DNA of 28,142 nt from Bacillota bacterium (GTDB lineage Bacteria; Bacillota; Dethiobacteria; DTU022), in the NCBI GenBank assembly GCA_012510305.1, contig JAAZIE010000050.1, positions 1-28,142 of the forward strand, in the 5' to 3' direction. Positions within the stretch are counted from its first letter, which is position 1, and every line of letters starts with the position of its first letter. The notes under the pieces are model-generated. The model ran no database searches. It was given only the letters and a program-made list of their open reading frames with translations, and was not told the DNA's origin. Below are positions 1 through 7,926 of this stretch, one piece after another. Made by a program: the position numbers and the translations under genes.

Positions 1-971
1 ATTCTAATCGATCTGATATTGTATTTATGCAGGTTGGGGGCATTGTTCAGCGCCACATACATGGTCGGAACACCGTGCAAGAGGGTCGGTTTCTCTTTGT
101 CAATGGTCTTAAGCACATCATCAACAACAAAACGGGGCAGCATCACCACCTTGCCCCCGGTTAACAGCGAAAGATTCATCGCCAGGCTCATGCCATAACT
201 ATGGAAAAATGGCAGCGCCGCCAGTAAAATCTCGCCCCCCTCTTTATAATCCGGGCACCATTTGGTAATTTGCAAAACATTGGCCAGAGCGCTGATATGA
301 TTAAGCACCGCTCCCTTGGCCACACCGGTAGAGCCGCCGGTATACATGAAGAGCGCCCTGTCCCCGGCGGCAACTTTGACGGGAGCGGGTTTTTTGCCCA
401 TGTTCATCTTGACCAACCCGGTAAAACTATAATCATCCGGAGCAATTTTGGCCCGGTCACCTTCCTTTTTTTCCTTGGCAAGGGTATAAAGAATACGCAA
501 TCCACCGGGAAAATAGTCTTTGATGTTGGCCACAATAACATTTTTCAGAGCTGTTTGCGGCTGAATTTCCTTGACCATCTTGTAAAACCGGGTCAGGGTA
601 ACGATGGTAGTTGCCCCGGAATCCTTGAGCTGGTAAGCCAGCTCGCGGGCAACGTACATTGCATTGCATGGAACCACGATTGCACCGATGGCCATGGCCC
701 CATAACATGCAATCGGAAACTGCGTACAGTTGGGCAGGTGCAAGGCGACGCGATCGTCTTTTTTAACTCCCAGTTCCTGCAGGGCAACGGCGAAAGCATC
801 GACCATCGTCAGCAGCTCACGGTAAGTAAATTCGCGGCCAAAAAAAGAAACTGCCTTGTTTTCGGGATACAGTTTTACGATCTCTTTGAACTTTTCATAG
901 ACAGATATTTGGGGATAATCGATGCTGTGCGGAACGGTGGGCTCGTAACTTTTCAACCAGATCTTTTCCAC
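1..971 (-). CDS. Acyl-CoA synthetase (AMP-forming), partial, C-terminus beyond window
   Basis: The frame is open from a GTG at 971 to the window edge, giving about 323 N-terminal residues; the C-terminal part is missing. The family activates a fatty acid with ATP and CoA through an acyl-adenylate. The AMP-binding signature is visible at about residues 209-225 (MYTGGSTGVAKGAVLNH), preceded by adenylate-forming landmarks such as YRELLTMVDAFAVALQELGV and MYVARELAYQLKDSGA, and followed by LPFFHSYGM. The signature has VAKGA where the usual form is xPKGA. The GTG was chosen because AAAAGGGG lies 8-10 bases upstream. A fatty-acid ligase is the likeliest role, given the acyl-CoA genes at 10149-13023, but the chain-length preference cannot be read from this fragment. 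It is read away from the gene at 1474. Confidence 0.85.
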   Translation of the reverse strand, partial: MEKIWLKSYEPTVPHSIDYPQISVYEKFKEIVKLYPENKAVSFFGREFTYRELLTMVDAFAVALQELGVKKDDRVALHLPNCTQFPIACYGAMAIGAIVVPCNAMYVARELAYQLKDSGATTIVTLTRFYKMVKEIQPQTALKNVIVANIKDYFPGGLRILYTLAKEKKEGDRAKIAPDDYSFTGLVKMNMGKKPAPVKVAAGDRALFMYTGGSTGVAKGAVLNHISALANVLQITKWCPDYKEGGEILLAALPFFHSYGMSLAMNLSLLTGGKVVMLPRFVVDDVLKTIDKEKPTLLHGVPTMYVALNNAPNLHKYNIRSIR

Positions 972-1338
972 ACTGATACCCCTTTTCGATAATAAGTTAT
1001 CCGGGAGAACAGCAAAGCTGATCAACAGAGCGGCACTCTTCTTTATAGCACCCCCCCGGGGCCGTAATGAAATGAACGCGCAACAATGGCTGTATGGCAC
1101 CTGAAAATACCGGAACAGCGCCTCTCAATTGCATTAATATTCTACACTCTTCCCAATATTCCTGCAGCAGGCATACCGGCGATTGATCTTATTCAGGTGC
1201 CGGCTGAAAGATTCCGCGATCCCCATGAGCGCGTTTTTGTAGAAAATGGCAACCCGCCGGGCGACGCCTTTTGATCTTCGTTTCTGCTTGCGGATTATAA
1301 AATAGCGAATTACGGTTAGACTCTAAGATCTGCCGGCG

Positions 1339-1397
1339 TCACAGGCGGTAAACCGCGATTACCGGGATGCAAAAACCCGGTTTACCGGCGCCTGTGA
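1339..1397. repeat. Imperfect inverted repeat abutting a promoter
   Basis: The left arm (1339-1355, TCACAGGCGGTAAACCG) is complementary to the right arm (1378-1397) apart from a three-base bulge. The 22-base loop contains ACCGGG, which could instead pair with CCCGGT at 1377-1382, so two foldings compete for the same right arm. The right arm ends two bases before the -35 box of the next gene. The repeat could be an operator or a terminator that blocks read-in from upstream; no T-run follows it. Confidence 0.55.
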
Positions 1398-1398
1398 G

Positions 1399-1428
1399 TT
1401 GACAGGAGCAAATAAAAAAAAGTATAAT
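1399..1428 (+). promoter_or_regulatory. Perfect consensus sigma-A promoter
   Basis: TTGACA at 1399-1404 and TATAAT at 1423-1428 are separated by 18 bases that include an A-rich run. Both hexamers match the sigma-70/sigma-A consensus exactly. Transcription should begin near 1435, giving a leader of about 40 bases before the ATG at 1474. Confidence 0.85.
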
Positions 1429-1473
1429 TGGAACACAGCCCATCTCGCTGATCAATGAAAGGGTGAAAGTAGC

Positions 1474-1872
1474 ATGAAAAGTGGGGAAATTGTTGGTGAT
1501 TTCCAAGAAGCGGTTGAAGGAGTATTAATTCGTCATCGCAGCATTTTGGATTGCCTCTCCAAATTTCATGAATCCACCTCGCGTACCAACCGGGCTATAA
1601 TCAAAACCGTCACCGATTGCGGTTGTATCTCGATCAAGGCGATTAAACAACAATTTCCGCAAAAGGATTCTTTAAAAGAATGCTGCAAGCATATGGACTC
1701 GCATATAAAAGGGGAGTTATGTGATCATTGCCGGGAGGTTATTGCTGAAGAACTGGGTAATCATTTTTTCTACCTCACCGCCCTGTGCAGCCTTCTAAAC
1801 TACGACCTGGAGGAGATTATCAACCTGGAACGCGATCGGATCAATACTTTGGGACACTTTTTACTCTCATAA
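1474..1872 (+). CDS. Small cysteine-rich conserved-type protein of unknown function
   Basis: This 132-residue soluble protein has no signal peptide or membrane segment. It carries eight cysteines: C27, C49 and C51 (DCGC), C70-C71, C83 and C86 (CDHC) and C105. The CxC and CxxC pairs suggest metal binding or redox chemistry, but this is inference. The rest looks alpha-helical, with a C-terminal LEEIINLERDRINTLG helix. It resembles uncharacterised small proteins I associate with clostridial and Peptococcaceae genomes (possibly labelled DUF1573), but I cannot confirm a family without a search. The ATG follows AAAGGGTGAAAG at acceptable spacing and lies behind a perfect consensus promoter. It appears to be a single-gene unit, opposite in direction to both neighbours. 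Confidence 0.8.
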   Translation: MKSGEIVGDFQEAVEGVLIRHRSILDCLSKFHESTSRTNRAIIKTVTDCGCISIKAIKQQFPQKDSLKECCKHMDSHIKGELCDHCREVIAEELGNHFFYLTALCSLLNYDLEEIINLERDRINTLGHFLLS

Positions 1873-1887
1873 TAAAAGCAACCAGGT

Positions 1888-1947
1888 CTCCGTTCAGCTT
1901 ACCCCCGCCGGCCAAACGGAGCTGAACCGACAGTTTCTGCGGCGGGG
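1888..1947. repeat. Structured 3' region with competing inverted repeats
   Basis: Three 7- to 8-base pairings are possible. CTCCGTT (1888-1894) pairs with AACGGAG (1915-1921). GTTCAGCT (1892-1899) pairs with AGCTGAAC (1920-1927). CCCCGCC (about 1903-1909) pairs with GGCGGGG (about 1941-1947). The first two share bases on both sides and cannot form fully together. The region lies between the 3' ends of the 1474 gene and nfo. I do not recognise a known riboswitch or ncRNA class. Confidence 0.4.
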
Positions 1948-1983
1948 AACCATGAGCAAGCGTCTGAATTCCCCTGCCGGGAC

Positions 1984-2011
1984 AAGCCCCTGATGAAGGG
2001 GTTTTCATTTT
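1984..2011 (+). terminator. Probable terminator downstream of the 1474 gene
   Basis: A short stem (AAGCCCC against GGGGTTT, with one G-T pair and a 7-base loop at 1991-1997) runs into TTTTCATTTT on the plus strand. The stem is weak and lies about 110 bases after the stop codon, so the call is moderate. On the minus strand there is no T-run after the stem. Confidence 0.4.
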
Positions 2012-2029
2012 ACCGTCACTGCGCCAGTT

Positions 2030-2869
2030 TTAAACCTGAAGCAGGGAACGTAAAGCCTCCAGGTTCCGCCGGTCCCAGTCGCTGCCCATTTCCGGTGTTT
2101 CCAGGATTGCCGGCATCTCCGGAGCCCAGGATTGCCGCAGCAGCTCACGAAAACCGTCCACCCCGATTTGCCCCAATCCAATGTGTTCGTGGCGATCGAC
2201 CCGGGAACCGCGTGCCACCTTGGCGTCATTCATATGCAGCACACAGAGGTTTTCCAGGCCCATACACCGCTCAAACTGCTCCAAAAACTCTTTGACCCCC
2301 TCCGCACTGCCGAAATCATAGCCCGCCGCCCAGCCGTGCGCCGTATCCAGGCAGACGCCGAGAGTCCCTTTGGGGAAACTGTTGAGCACATGGGCCAGCT
2401 CTTCGAGAGAGGAGCCCAGGGCGGTGCCGCCACCGGCAGTGTTCTCCAGCAGCAGCTTCACTCCATCGGGCCACCCGGGAAGAGAGCGGGATATGGTTGC
2501 CACAACCTGCTCCAGGCCCGGTTCTATCCCTGCACCCCCATGATTGCCCACATGAAGAACCACGTACGGCGCTCCGTAGAGAGAGGCCCGCATCATGGTT
2601 TCATCGAGTAAACTAATTGATTTCTCATGGAAATCAGGTGAACGAGAGGCCAGGTTGATCAGGTAAGCACTGTGAATAACCACCGGATAAACTGAAAGCT
2701 CCCGGGCCAGGCTGACCCGTTTGTTGATCTCTTCATGATTGGGCGCCGCCATTTTCCAGGCGGTCGGGTTGCCGGCAAAAATCTGGATCGTTTCACAACC
2801 ATAGTTTTTCACCCGCTTTAAGTTGGCGGCAAAGCCTCCTTTTAAGGGCAGATGTACTCCCAATCGCAT
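2030..2869 (-). CDS. nfo: Endonuclease IV (AP endonuclease)
   Basis: The 279-residue product is a trinuclear-zinc TIM-barrel endonuclease that cleaves DNA 5' of abasic sites in base excision repair. All nine zinc ligands of the family are in place: H66, H106, E142, D175, H178, H212, D225, H227 and E257, within VVLHVGNH, LLENTAGGG, CLDTAHGW, LHMNDAK, DRHEHIG and ILETPE. The length matches the family. The ATG at 2869 is chosen over an in-frame extension to 3052 because AGGAGGTGATCG directly precedes it and the protein then begins at the barrel (MRLGVHLPLKGG). It starts four bases after the pyrD stop, so it is probably the last gene of the pyr transcription unit. Confidence 0.95.
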   Translation of the reverse strand: MRLGVHLPLKGGFAANLKRVKNYGCETIQIFAGNPTAWKMAAPNHEEINKRVSLARELSVYPVVIHSAYLINLASRSPDFHEKSISLLDETMMRASLYGAPYVVLHVGNHGGAGIEPGLEQVVATISRSLPGWPDGVKLLLENTAGGGTALGSSLEELAHVLNSFPKGTLGVCLDTAHGWAAGYDFGSAEGVKEFLEQFERCMGLENLCVLHMNDAKVARGSRVDRHEHIGLGQIGVDGFRELLRQSWAPEMPAILETPEMGSDWDRRNLEALRSLLQV

Positions 2870-2873
2870 CCGA

Positions 2874-3827
2874 TCACCTCCTGTGAAGAGCGCTCCCGGC
2901 CGCCCCGATGAGCTCGCTGTAATGATGCAGGCCCTCCCGGTCCAGGTAGCGCCGCAGGCCTGTTTTGATATCACGGGCAACGTGGGGGTTAAGAAAGTTG
3001 GCGGTGCCGATGGCGACGGCGGTAGCGCCGGCCAGGATAAACTGCAGCGCATCGTCCAGCGTCGTAATCCCGCCCATGCCGATAAGGGGGATCGCTACCG
3101 CCCCGGCCATTTCCCAGACCGCCCTGACGGCAACGGGCCGGATCGCCGGGCCGGAAAGGCCGCCGGTGACGTTCCCCAAAAAAGGGCGGCGGCAAGCGGT
3201 ATCGATGACCATCCCCTTCAGCGTATTGATCAGCGAAAGAACGTCGGCGCCGGCGCTCTCGGCCGCCCGGCCCACAGCGGCCAGGTCTCCCGCCTCCAGG
3301 GACAGTTTAACAATTACGGGACCCCGGTAAACCCGCCGCACCGCCGATACCAGTCTTTCGACAACAGCGGGGTCCCGTCCGAAACTGATCCCGCCGCAGC
3401 GCACGTTGGGGCAGGAGATGTTGATTTCCACCGCGCAGATCTCGCCAACCCCGTCGAGGATGGCGGCAAGCTCCCGGTACTGCTCCACGCTTTCCCCGGC
3501 GATATTGGCGATTACCGGGCAACCCAGCTCACCCAGGCGCGGCCTGACCTCCCTCAAAAAATAATCTATCCCCGGATTTTGCAGCCCCACTGCATTGAGC
3601 ATCCCCGAAGGGGTCTCGGCCAGGCGCGGCGGGGGGTTGCCCTGCCGCGGTTCCAGGGTGGTGCCCTGCAAAACAATTGCCCCCCAGTCCCGGAGATCGA
3701 TCCAACCGGCGTATTCAAACCCGTAACCGTAACAGCCCGAAGCAGCCATGAGCGGGCTGTTCATTTTTATACCGGCCAACTCAAGGGCCAGTTGCGGCTC
3801 AGCTTTCAAATAAAACTTCCTCTCCAT
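2874..3827 (-). CDS. pyrD: Dihydroorotate dehydrogenase, type 1B catalytic subunit
   Basis: The 317-residue FMN-binding TIM barrel oxidises dihydroorotate to orotate in pyrimidine synthesis. Markers are LAGIKMNSPLMAASG near residues 17-31, NISCPN at 136-141 with the catalytic base C139, VKLS at 173-176, NTLKGM and GGLSG near 201-226, and GMGGI near 250-254. The Cys base and the adjacent pyrK identify type 1B, the NAD-linked heterotetramer PyrD2K2. The frame is open further upstream, but family length supports the ATG at 3827, which overlaps pyrK by 29 bases. A TTG at 3809 with GGAGAGG upstream is a realistic alternative and gives a shorter overlap; the overlap suggests translational coupling. 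Confidence 0.93.
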   Translation of the reverse strand: MERKFYLKAEPQLALELAGIKMNSPLMAASGCYGYGFEYAGWIDLRDWGAIVLQGTTLEPRQGNPPPRLAETPSGMLNAVGLQNPGIDYFLREVRPRLGELGCPVIANIAGESVEQYRELAAILDGVGEICAVEINISCPNVRCGGISFGRDPAVVERLVSAVRRVYRGPVIVKLSLEAGDLAAVGRAAESAGADVLSLINTLKGMVIDTACRRPFLGNVTGGLSGPAIRPVAVRAVWEMAGAVAIPLIGMGGITTLDDALQFILAGATAVAIGTANFLNPHVARDIKTGLRRYLDREGLHHYSELIGAAGSALHRR

Positions 3828-4602
3828 TAAATACCGGGCCTTCGCGGCAAACCCGGCGGTACTCCACTTGGTCCCCTGAGCGGAAAGGGTAAACGCAGCC
3901 CAGGCAGGCGCCGACACCGCAGGCCATGCGCGATTCCAGGGAGACATGGACCGCCGCCCCCGCAGAGCGGGCCAGCTCCACCACCCCTGCCAGCATGGGC
4001 CCGGGACCGCAGGCATGAATGCGCAAAGGCGCTTTATTGGTCTCCAAATACTCTTCCAGCAGGGCCGTGACCGGGCCGCTGCCGCCGCGGGAGCCGTCAT
4101 CGGTGACCAGGCGCGGTTTTATGCCGTGAGCCTGGAAGTATCCCTCCGGCGGTAAAAGAGAGCCGCTTTTTCCCCCCAGGAAAAATTCAAAGGGGAGCGA
4201 AACCCGGCTCCGCTGTGCTGCTGCAAAAAAAAGCGGGGCCAGCCCGATCCCCCCGGCCACGAAAATCGCCGGCTCTTCTTCATCGAGGCAGGGGAACCCC
4301 CGGCCCAGGGGGCCCAGCAGATCCACGTTATCGCCGGCCTTGAACCCGGATACCAGGGCGGTACCGCGGCCGGCAACCCGAAAAAGTAAGCGGATCCGCC
4401 CCTTTTCCGGTTCCGCATAATGAATGCTCACCGGCCGCCGCAGCAGGGGATCGGTAAGGCGGCCCACCCGCAGCTGGACAAACTGTCCCGGCGAGGCATG
4501 AACCAGGTCGGGAGCCTGCAGTTCTAAAAGATGCCACCCGGGAACGACCTCCCTGTTCTCCAGCAAAAGACAGCGGTGTTCAAGCTTGTTATCTCTATCC
4601 AT
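3799..4602 (-). CDS. pyrK: Dihydroorotate dehydrogenase electron transfer subunit
   Basis: The 267-residue flavoprotein passes electrons from PyrD to NAD+. The N-terminal ferredoxin-reductase fold carries the FAD motif RRPVSI (55-60) and GPLGRGF (97-103). The nucleotide-binding part has VAGGIGLAPLFF (115-126) and HACGPGPML (196-204). The C-terminal [2Fe-2S] ligands are C228, C233, C236 and C252 (CGVGACLGC and a later VC). The ATG is preceded by GGGGAG. It overlaps the end of pyrC by 8 bases and the start of pyrD by 29, as expected for coupled subunits. Confidence 0.94.
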   Translation of the reverse strand: MDRDNKLEHRCLLLENREVVPGWHLLELQAPDLVHASPGQFVQLRVGRLTDPLLRRPVSIHYAEPEKGRIRLLFRVAGRGTALVSGFKAGDNVDLLGPLGRGFPCLDEEEPAIFVAGGIGLAPLFFAAAQRSRVSLPFEFFLGGKSGSLLPPEGYFQAHGIKPRLVTDDGSRGGSGPVTALLEEYLETNKAPLRIHACGPGPMLAGVVELARSAGAAVHVSLESRMACGVGACLGCVYPFRSGDQVEYRRVCREGPVFNGEEVLFES

Positions 4603-5887
4603 GAACAGCTCCCCGATCCGCCCTGATGATCCCGCCCACGATGGTCATCACCGGCCGGCCGCGATAGGGGCGGCCGGTGAAAGGGCTGTGCCGGGCCCGT
4701 GAATGGAATTTCCGGGGGTCGATGGTCCCGGTTGCCTCCAGGTCCACCACAGTTATATCCGCGGGCGCACCGGGCTGCAGGCTCCCGCCCTCCAGGCCCA
4801 GTATCCCGGCCGGACGATATGAATAAGCTTTCACCAGGTCGGCAAGCGAAAGCTTGCCCCTGCCCACCAGTTCGGTGAGCAGCAGGGGCAGCGCAGTTTC
4901 CAGGCCGGCGATACCGCAGGGAGCGGCTTCCAGGCCGCTTTCCTTCTCCGAAAGAGTGTGGGGGGCATGATCCGTGGCGATAATGTCGATCAGCCCTGTG
5001 CGCAGGGCTTCGAGAAGAGCACGGCAATCGTCTTCTGTCCGCAGCGGGGGGCTCACCTTGGCCAGGGCGCCGCTGCGGCTGATCTCTTCGTCAGTGAGCA
5101 AAAGGTGGTGCGGGGTCACCTCGGCGGTCACGGGAAATTCCCGTTCCTTGGCCCAGGCCAGCAGCTCCACCGAGCCGGCTGTGCTCAGGTGCGCCAGGTG
5201 CAGGCGGGCTCCGGTGGCCCCCGCCAGAAGAATATCCCGGGCAACGGCCACAGTCTCGGCAACCGCCGGAACAGCCGGCAGCCCCAACTTTTTGCTCACC
5301 GCTCCTTCGTGAAGCAGCCCCCCCGCGGAGAGGGAAAGATCTTCGCTGTGAGCGATGGTGATCACATCGGGGTAAGGCGCCAGCGCTTGCAAGATCTTCT
5401 TGAAAAGACGGCTGTCGGTTACCGGAGCGCCGTCATCGCTGAAAGCACGCACCCCGGCGCCATAAAGCGAGGCAAAGTCTGCCGGTTCGCCGCCGCTCCG
5501 CCCGCGGCTCAGCGTCCCGATGGGATAAACCCGGCAGTAGCCTTCAGAGTCCGCTTTCTCTTTGATCAAGCGGACCACGGCCGTGGAATCAATGGGCGGC
5601 TCAGTGTTCGGCATCACCGCCACAGATGTGATGCCGCCGGCTGCAGCCGCCGCTGTCCCGCTTTTAATGGTCTCTTTATCCTCAAAACCGGGCTCGCGCA
5701 GGTGGACATGCAGATCGATCAACCCGGGCAGTACCGCCTTCCCCGAAAGATCGATAATGCGGGCATCGCCGGCGTCAATCTGCGGCGCAATTGCCGCCAC
5801 CCGCCCTTTTTCCAGGAGCAGATCGCACCGCTCATCCAAAGACTGGGCCGGATCTACCACCCGGCCGCCCTGCAAACATATTCGCAT
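4595..5887 (-). CDS. pyrC: Dihydroorotase
   Basis: The 430-residue amidohydrolase cyclises carbamoyl-aspartate to dihydroorotate. The zinc motif DLHVHLREPG (58-67) supplies H60 and H62. MPNT, AFSDDGAPV, AHSED, LHLAHLST and ATDHAPHT provide the other metal and substrate residues of the type I, two-zinc class. The length fits. The ATG follows TGGAGCG. It begins the compact pyrC-pyrK-pyrD-nfo run, 51 bases after the sirtuin stop. The pathway partners pyrB, pyrE, pyrF, carAB and the regulator pyrR are not in the window, and I see no PyrR-type attenuator in the short leader. Confidence 0.95.
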   Translation of the reverse strand: MRICLQGGRVVDPAQSLDERCDLLLEKGRVAAIAPQIDAGDARIIDLSGKAVLPGLIDLHVHLREPGFEDKETIKSGTAAAAAGGITSVAVMPNTEPPIDSTAVVRLIKEKADSEGYCRVYPIGTLSRGRSGGEPADFASLYGAGVRAFSDDGAPVTDSRLFKKILQALAPYPDVITIAHSEDLSLSAGGLLHEGAVSKKLGLPAVPAVAETVAVARDILLAGATGARLHLAHLSTAGSVELLAWAKEREFPVTAEVTPHHLLLTDEEISRSGALAKVSPPLRTEDDCRALLEALRTGLIDIIATDHAPHTLSEKESGLEAAPCGIAGLETALPLLLTELVGRGKLSLADLVKAYSYRPAGILGLEGGSLQPGAPADITVVDLEATGTIDPRKFHSRARHSPFTGRPYRGRPVMTIVGGIIRADRGAVHG

Positions 5888-5938
5888 CGCTATACGCTCC
5901 AGTAATTAGAGATGATCAGTTGGCTCGTTTAAACTGCC

Positions 5939-6676
5939 TTAACTGCCGGAACCGGCCGCCCTGCGATCCAGTTCCTCGAGGATTAACCGGGCAGCTTCAG
6001 AGACCCCGCCGTGGATAACCACCTTGGCCCTGCGGTCGTGCATCGTTCTTTCGCGATTGATGATCACCAGGTTTTTGGCCATGCGGGGCAGCATGTTGAC
6101 GGGAGCAACCCGCATGCTGGCACCGATGATCAGGATAAGCTCCGCCGCCCGGACCTCGTTGATCGCCTCGTTAAAATCGGGGGCCATGCTTTCACCAAAA
6201 AGGACCACGTCCGGCTTTAAAGGGCGACCGCATTTTTTGCAAAGCGGCGGCATCTGCCCCTCAAAAATCAAGTCAGCCACTTCTTCTATCGTTACCCGGT
6301 GCGCACATCCCCTGAAACAGCTTGCCCCTCTCATATTCCCATGCACTTCAAAAACCCGTTTGGAACCTGCTTTTTGATGCAGCCCGTCAATATTCTGGGT
6401 AACCACGGAGTGCAACAGGCCGCGCTGCTGCAGCTCGGCCAGGGCCAGGTGAGCCCGGTTGGGCTGAGCATTTAAGACATCCTGGAAAAGACCCATCCCG
6501 AAGCGGTAGAATTCGGCCGGGTTTTTTTTAAACCCGTGTATCGTGAAATAGATGGGGTTCACCTTTGTCCAGAAACCCTCCCCGGGGGATCTAAAATCAG
6601 GGATACCGCTGTCCGTGGAAATCCCCGCTCCCGTTAAGGCGACCGTGTGCTTCGATTCCTGCAGAAGATCAACCAC
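5939..6676 (-). CDS. cobB: NAD-dependent protein deacylase, Sir2 family
   Basis: About 245 residues, a typical bacterial sirtuin that removes acyl groups from lysines using NAD+. Visible are the Rossmann motif TGAGIS (15-20), GIPDFRS, TQNID (93-97), catalytic H112 (VHGN), and zinc cysteines C120, C124, C146 and C149, the first pair spaced by three rather than two residues. Bacterial sirtuins commonly reverse acetylation of acyl-CoA synthetases, so the acyl-CoA genes in this window are possible clients (inference). The GTG at 6676 has no Shine-Dalgarno sequence. GGGAGAGG lies 12 bases before an in-frame ATT at 6700-6692 (codons ACA-ATT-ATT), so the true N-terminus may be a few residues longer with a rare start codon. 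Confidence 0.92.
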   Translation of the reverse strand: MVDLLQESKHTVALTGAGISTDSGIPDFRSPGEGFWTKVNPIYFTIHGFKKNPAEFYRFGMGLFQDVLNAQPNRAHLALAELQQRGLLHSVVTQNIDGLHQKAGSKRVFEVHGNMRGASCFRGCAHRVTIEEVADLIFEGQMPPLCKKCGRPLKPDVVLFGESMAPDFNEAINEVRAAELILIIGASMRVAPVNMLPRMAKNLVIINRERTMHDRRAKVVIHGGVSEAARLILEELDRRAAGSGS

Positions 6677-6789
6677 TTTACCGATACGTTCAATAATTGT
6701 TCAACACATCCTCTCCCATATTCGCCGGCGCTTCCCAAGACAAAAACTGTACCGGTTGAAAGAAGCCCTCGTGCTGACAACAACTGCGG

Positions 6790-7926
6790 CTAATCTTCGC
6801 GATCGTGAAGTGCCAGAAAGGCAAGCATATTTCGGAAAGCTTTTTGATCAATTTTTAAGAGGTTGTTGATCTGTTTGTACCTGCGTCCCACGCTGCTGAT
6901 CGATACTCCATAAATTTTAGCCAACTGCTCCTGGGTCAGGTTCAAAAAGTGGAACCGGGCCAGGCAGTATTCCAGGCCTGCCGCCCAGGTTTCCGGCTTG
7001 ACTATTCTGGGCACCTCCGGGTAAGCCTGGTTTACATAATCAAACCAGATCGCCCGGACATCTTCGAAAAATTTATCTTTGTAGTAAGGCGAGCGGCTCA
7101 TATGGCTGGAAAGGCAGTCCAGGACCTCCTGCCACCGTTCCCGCCACACCGGCACACCGGGGAGATGAGCGGTCAATTCCTCATCTATGATTTGCCCCCC
7201 GGAAAAAACTTTTACGCAGCCCCGCGGAGTAATCTCTTTTAATTGAAGGAGCGCCAGCTGCCGAAGCCGCTCCTTTACCCAGGGGTTGAGCACAAATTCC
7301 TTTAGCAGTTCAGCCCCGGCATCGCTTTTAACCCAACCGCAAAGATGAATGATTGTCTCTTTTAGGCTGTCACTTCCCTGGTAGAGCGCTCTTCGCAAAA
7401 GTGAAAGGAATGCTGCATCCGTAAATTTTTCAAGAAGTGTAATGCGGTCCTGTAAAGAGAGCCATTGCTCCAGGGCCTCATTTTCTTCACCGGTAAAGAC
7501 AGAGGTGTAATTTTCATCTTCATTTTCTTCCATTACCTGCAGAAGATCGCGGGCTTCTTCGGCCATTTCACCTTCCGGAGAAGCCTGTAAATATTTTTGA
7601 AGGTAAACCCTGGCTTTGTTCATATCGTCCAACAAGCCATAATTTATCGCCATCAGGTAGTAGCATTCCGTCAGCGCGGGATCCAAGTTGCTGACCACAT
7701 GCTTGAACACACGGTTGGCTTCCCTCAGGCGGCTGCTCTGGCTGAGCAAACAGGCCAGGCGGTAATGACTTTTCGCGTTGCCCGGCTCAACTTCAATTGC
7801 TTTTTTCAAAAAAAGGAGCGCTTTGGAAAGCTTATTTTTTCGGTGATAGTAGCTCCCCTTTTGAAAGTAATAGTTCAAGTCCTGGTTCAAAGGAATTATT
7901 TTTTTTGACGGATCCCCTGTCTTCAA
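6790..7926 (-). CDS. TPR protein with C-terminal helix-turn-helix
   Basis: About 378 residues, soluble. Three tetratricopeptide units lie near residues 17-118 (for example LSKALLFLKKAIEVEPGN), then an acidic linker, a helical middle region, and a C-terminal helix-turn-helix at about 329-353 (LTQEQLAKIYGVSISSVGRR). The frame is open to a TTG at 7977. I chose the TTG at 7926 because AGAGGG lies about five bases upstream and the protein then begins just ahead of the first TPR; GTG 7965 and TTG 7971 are also possible. TPRs bind proteins and the HTH suggests DNA binding or an adaptor role, but no specific function can be assigned. It follows the yhaM-like gene and precedes the sirtuin, all in the same direction. 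Confidence 0.85.
   Translation of the reverse strand: MKTGDPSKKIIPLNQDLNYYFQKGSYYHRKNKLSKALLFLKKAIEVEPGNAKSHYRLACLLSQSSRLREANRVFKHVVSNLDPALTECYYLMAINYGLLDDMNKARVYLQKYLQASPEGEMAEEARDLLQVMEENEDENYTSVFTGEENEALEQWLSLQDRITLLEKFTDAAFLSLLRRALYQGSDSLKETIIHLCGWVKSDAGAELLKEFVLNPWVKERLRQLALLQLKEITPRGCVKVFSGGQIIDEELTAHLPGVPVWRERWQEVLDCLSSHMSRSPYYKDKFFEDVRAIWFDYVNQAYPEVPRIVKPETWAAGLEYCLARFHFLNLTQEQLAKIYGVSISSVGRRYKQINNLLKIDQKAFRNMLAFLALHDRED

Larger units (their letters stand above)
972..1473. other. Intergenic region between two divergent genes
   Basis: These 502 bases separate the leftward acyl-CoA synthetase from the rightward gene at 1474. A 62-codon plus-strand frame at 1086-1274 has no Shine-Dalgarno sequence and no recognisable product, so I do not call it. 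The right-hand 140 bases hold an inverted repeat (1339-1397) and a consensus promoter (1399-1428), listed separately. I see no clear promoter for the minus-strand gene; a TATAAA-like box near 1043-1048 lacks a matching -35. Confidence 0.6.

Noticed and set aside
1086..1274. A 62-codon plus-strand frame in the left intergenic region
   Set aside because: No Shine-Dalgarno sequence, no recognisable product, and an overlap with likely regulatory sequence of the divergent genes.
6754..6767. The 14-mer GGTTGAAAGAAGCC shared with the acsE-metV hairpin arm (14836-14849)
   Set aside because: Both copies are intergenic, but a few 14-base matches are expected by chance within 28 kb on both strands, and the copy at 6754 has no hairpin partner.
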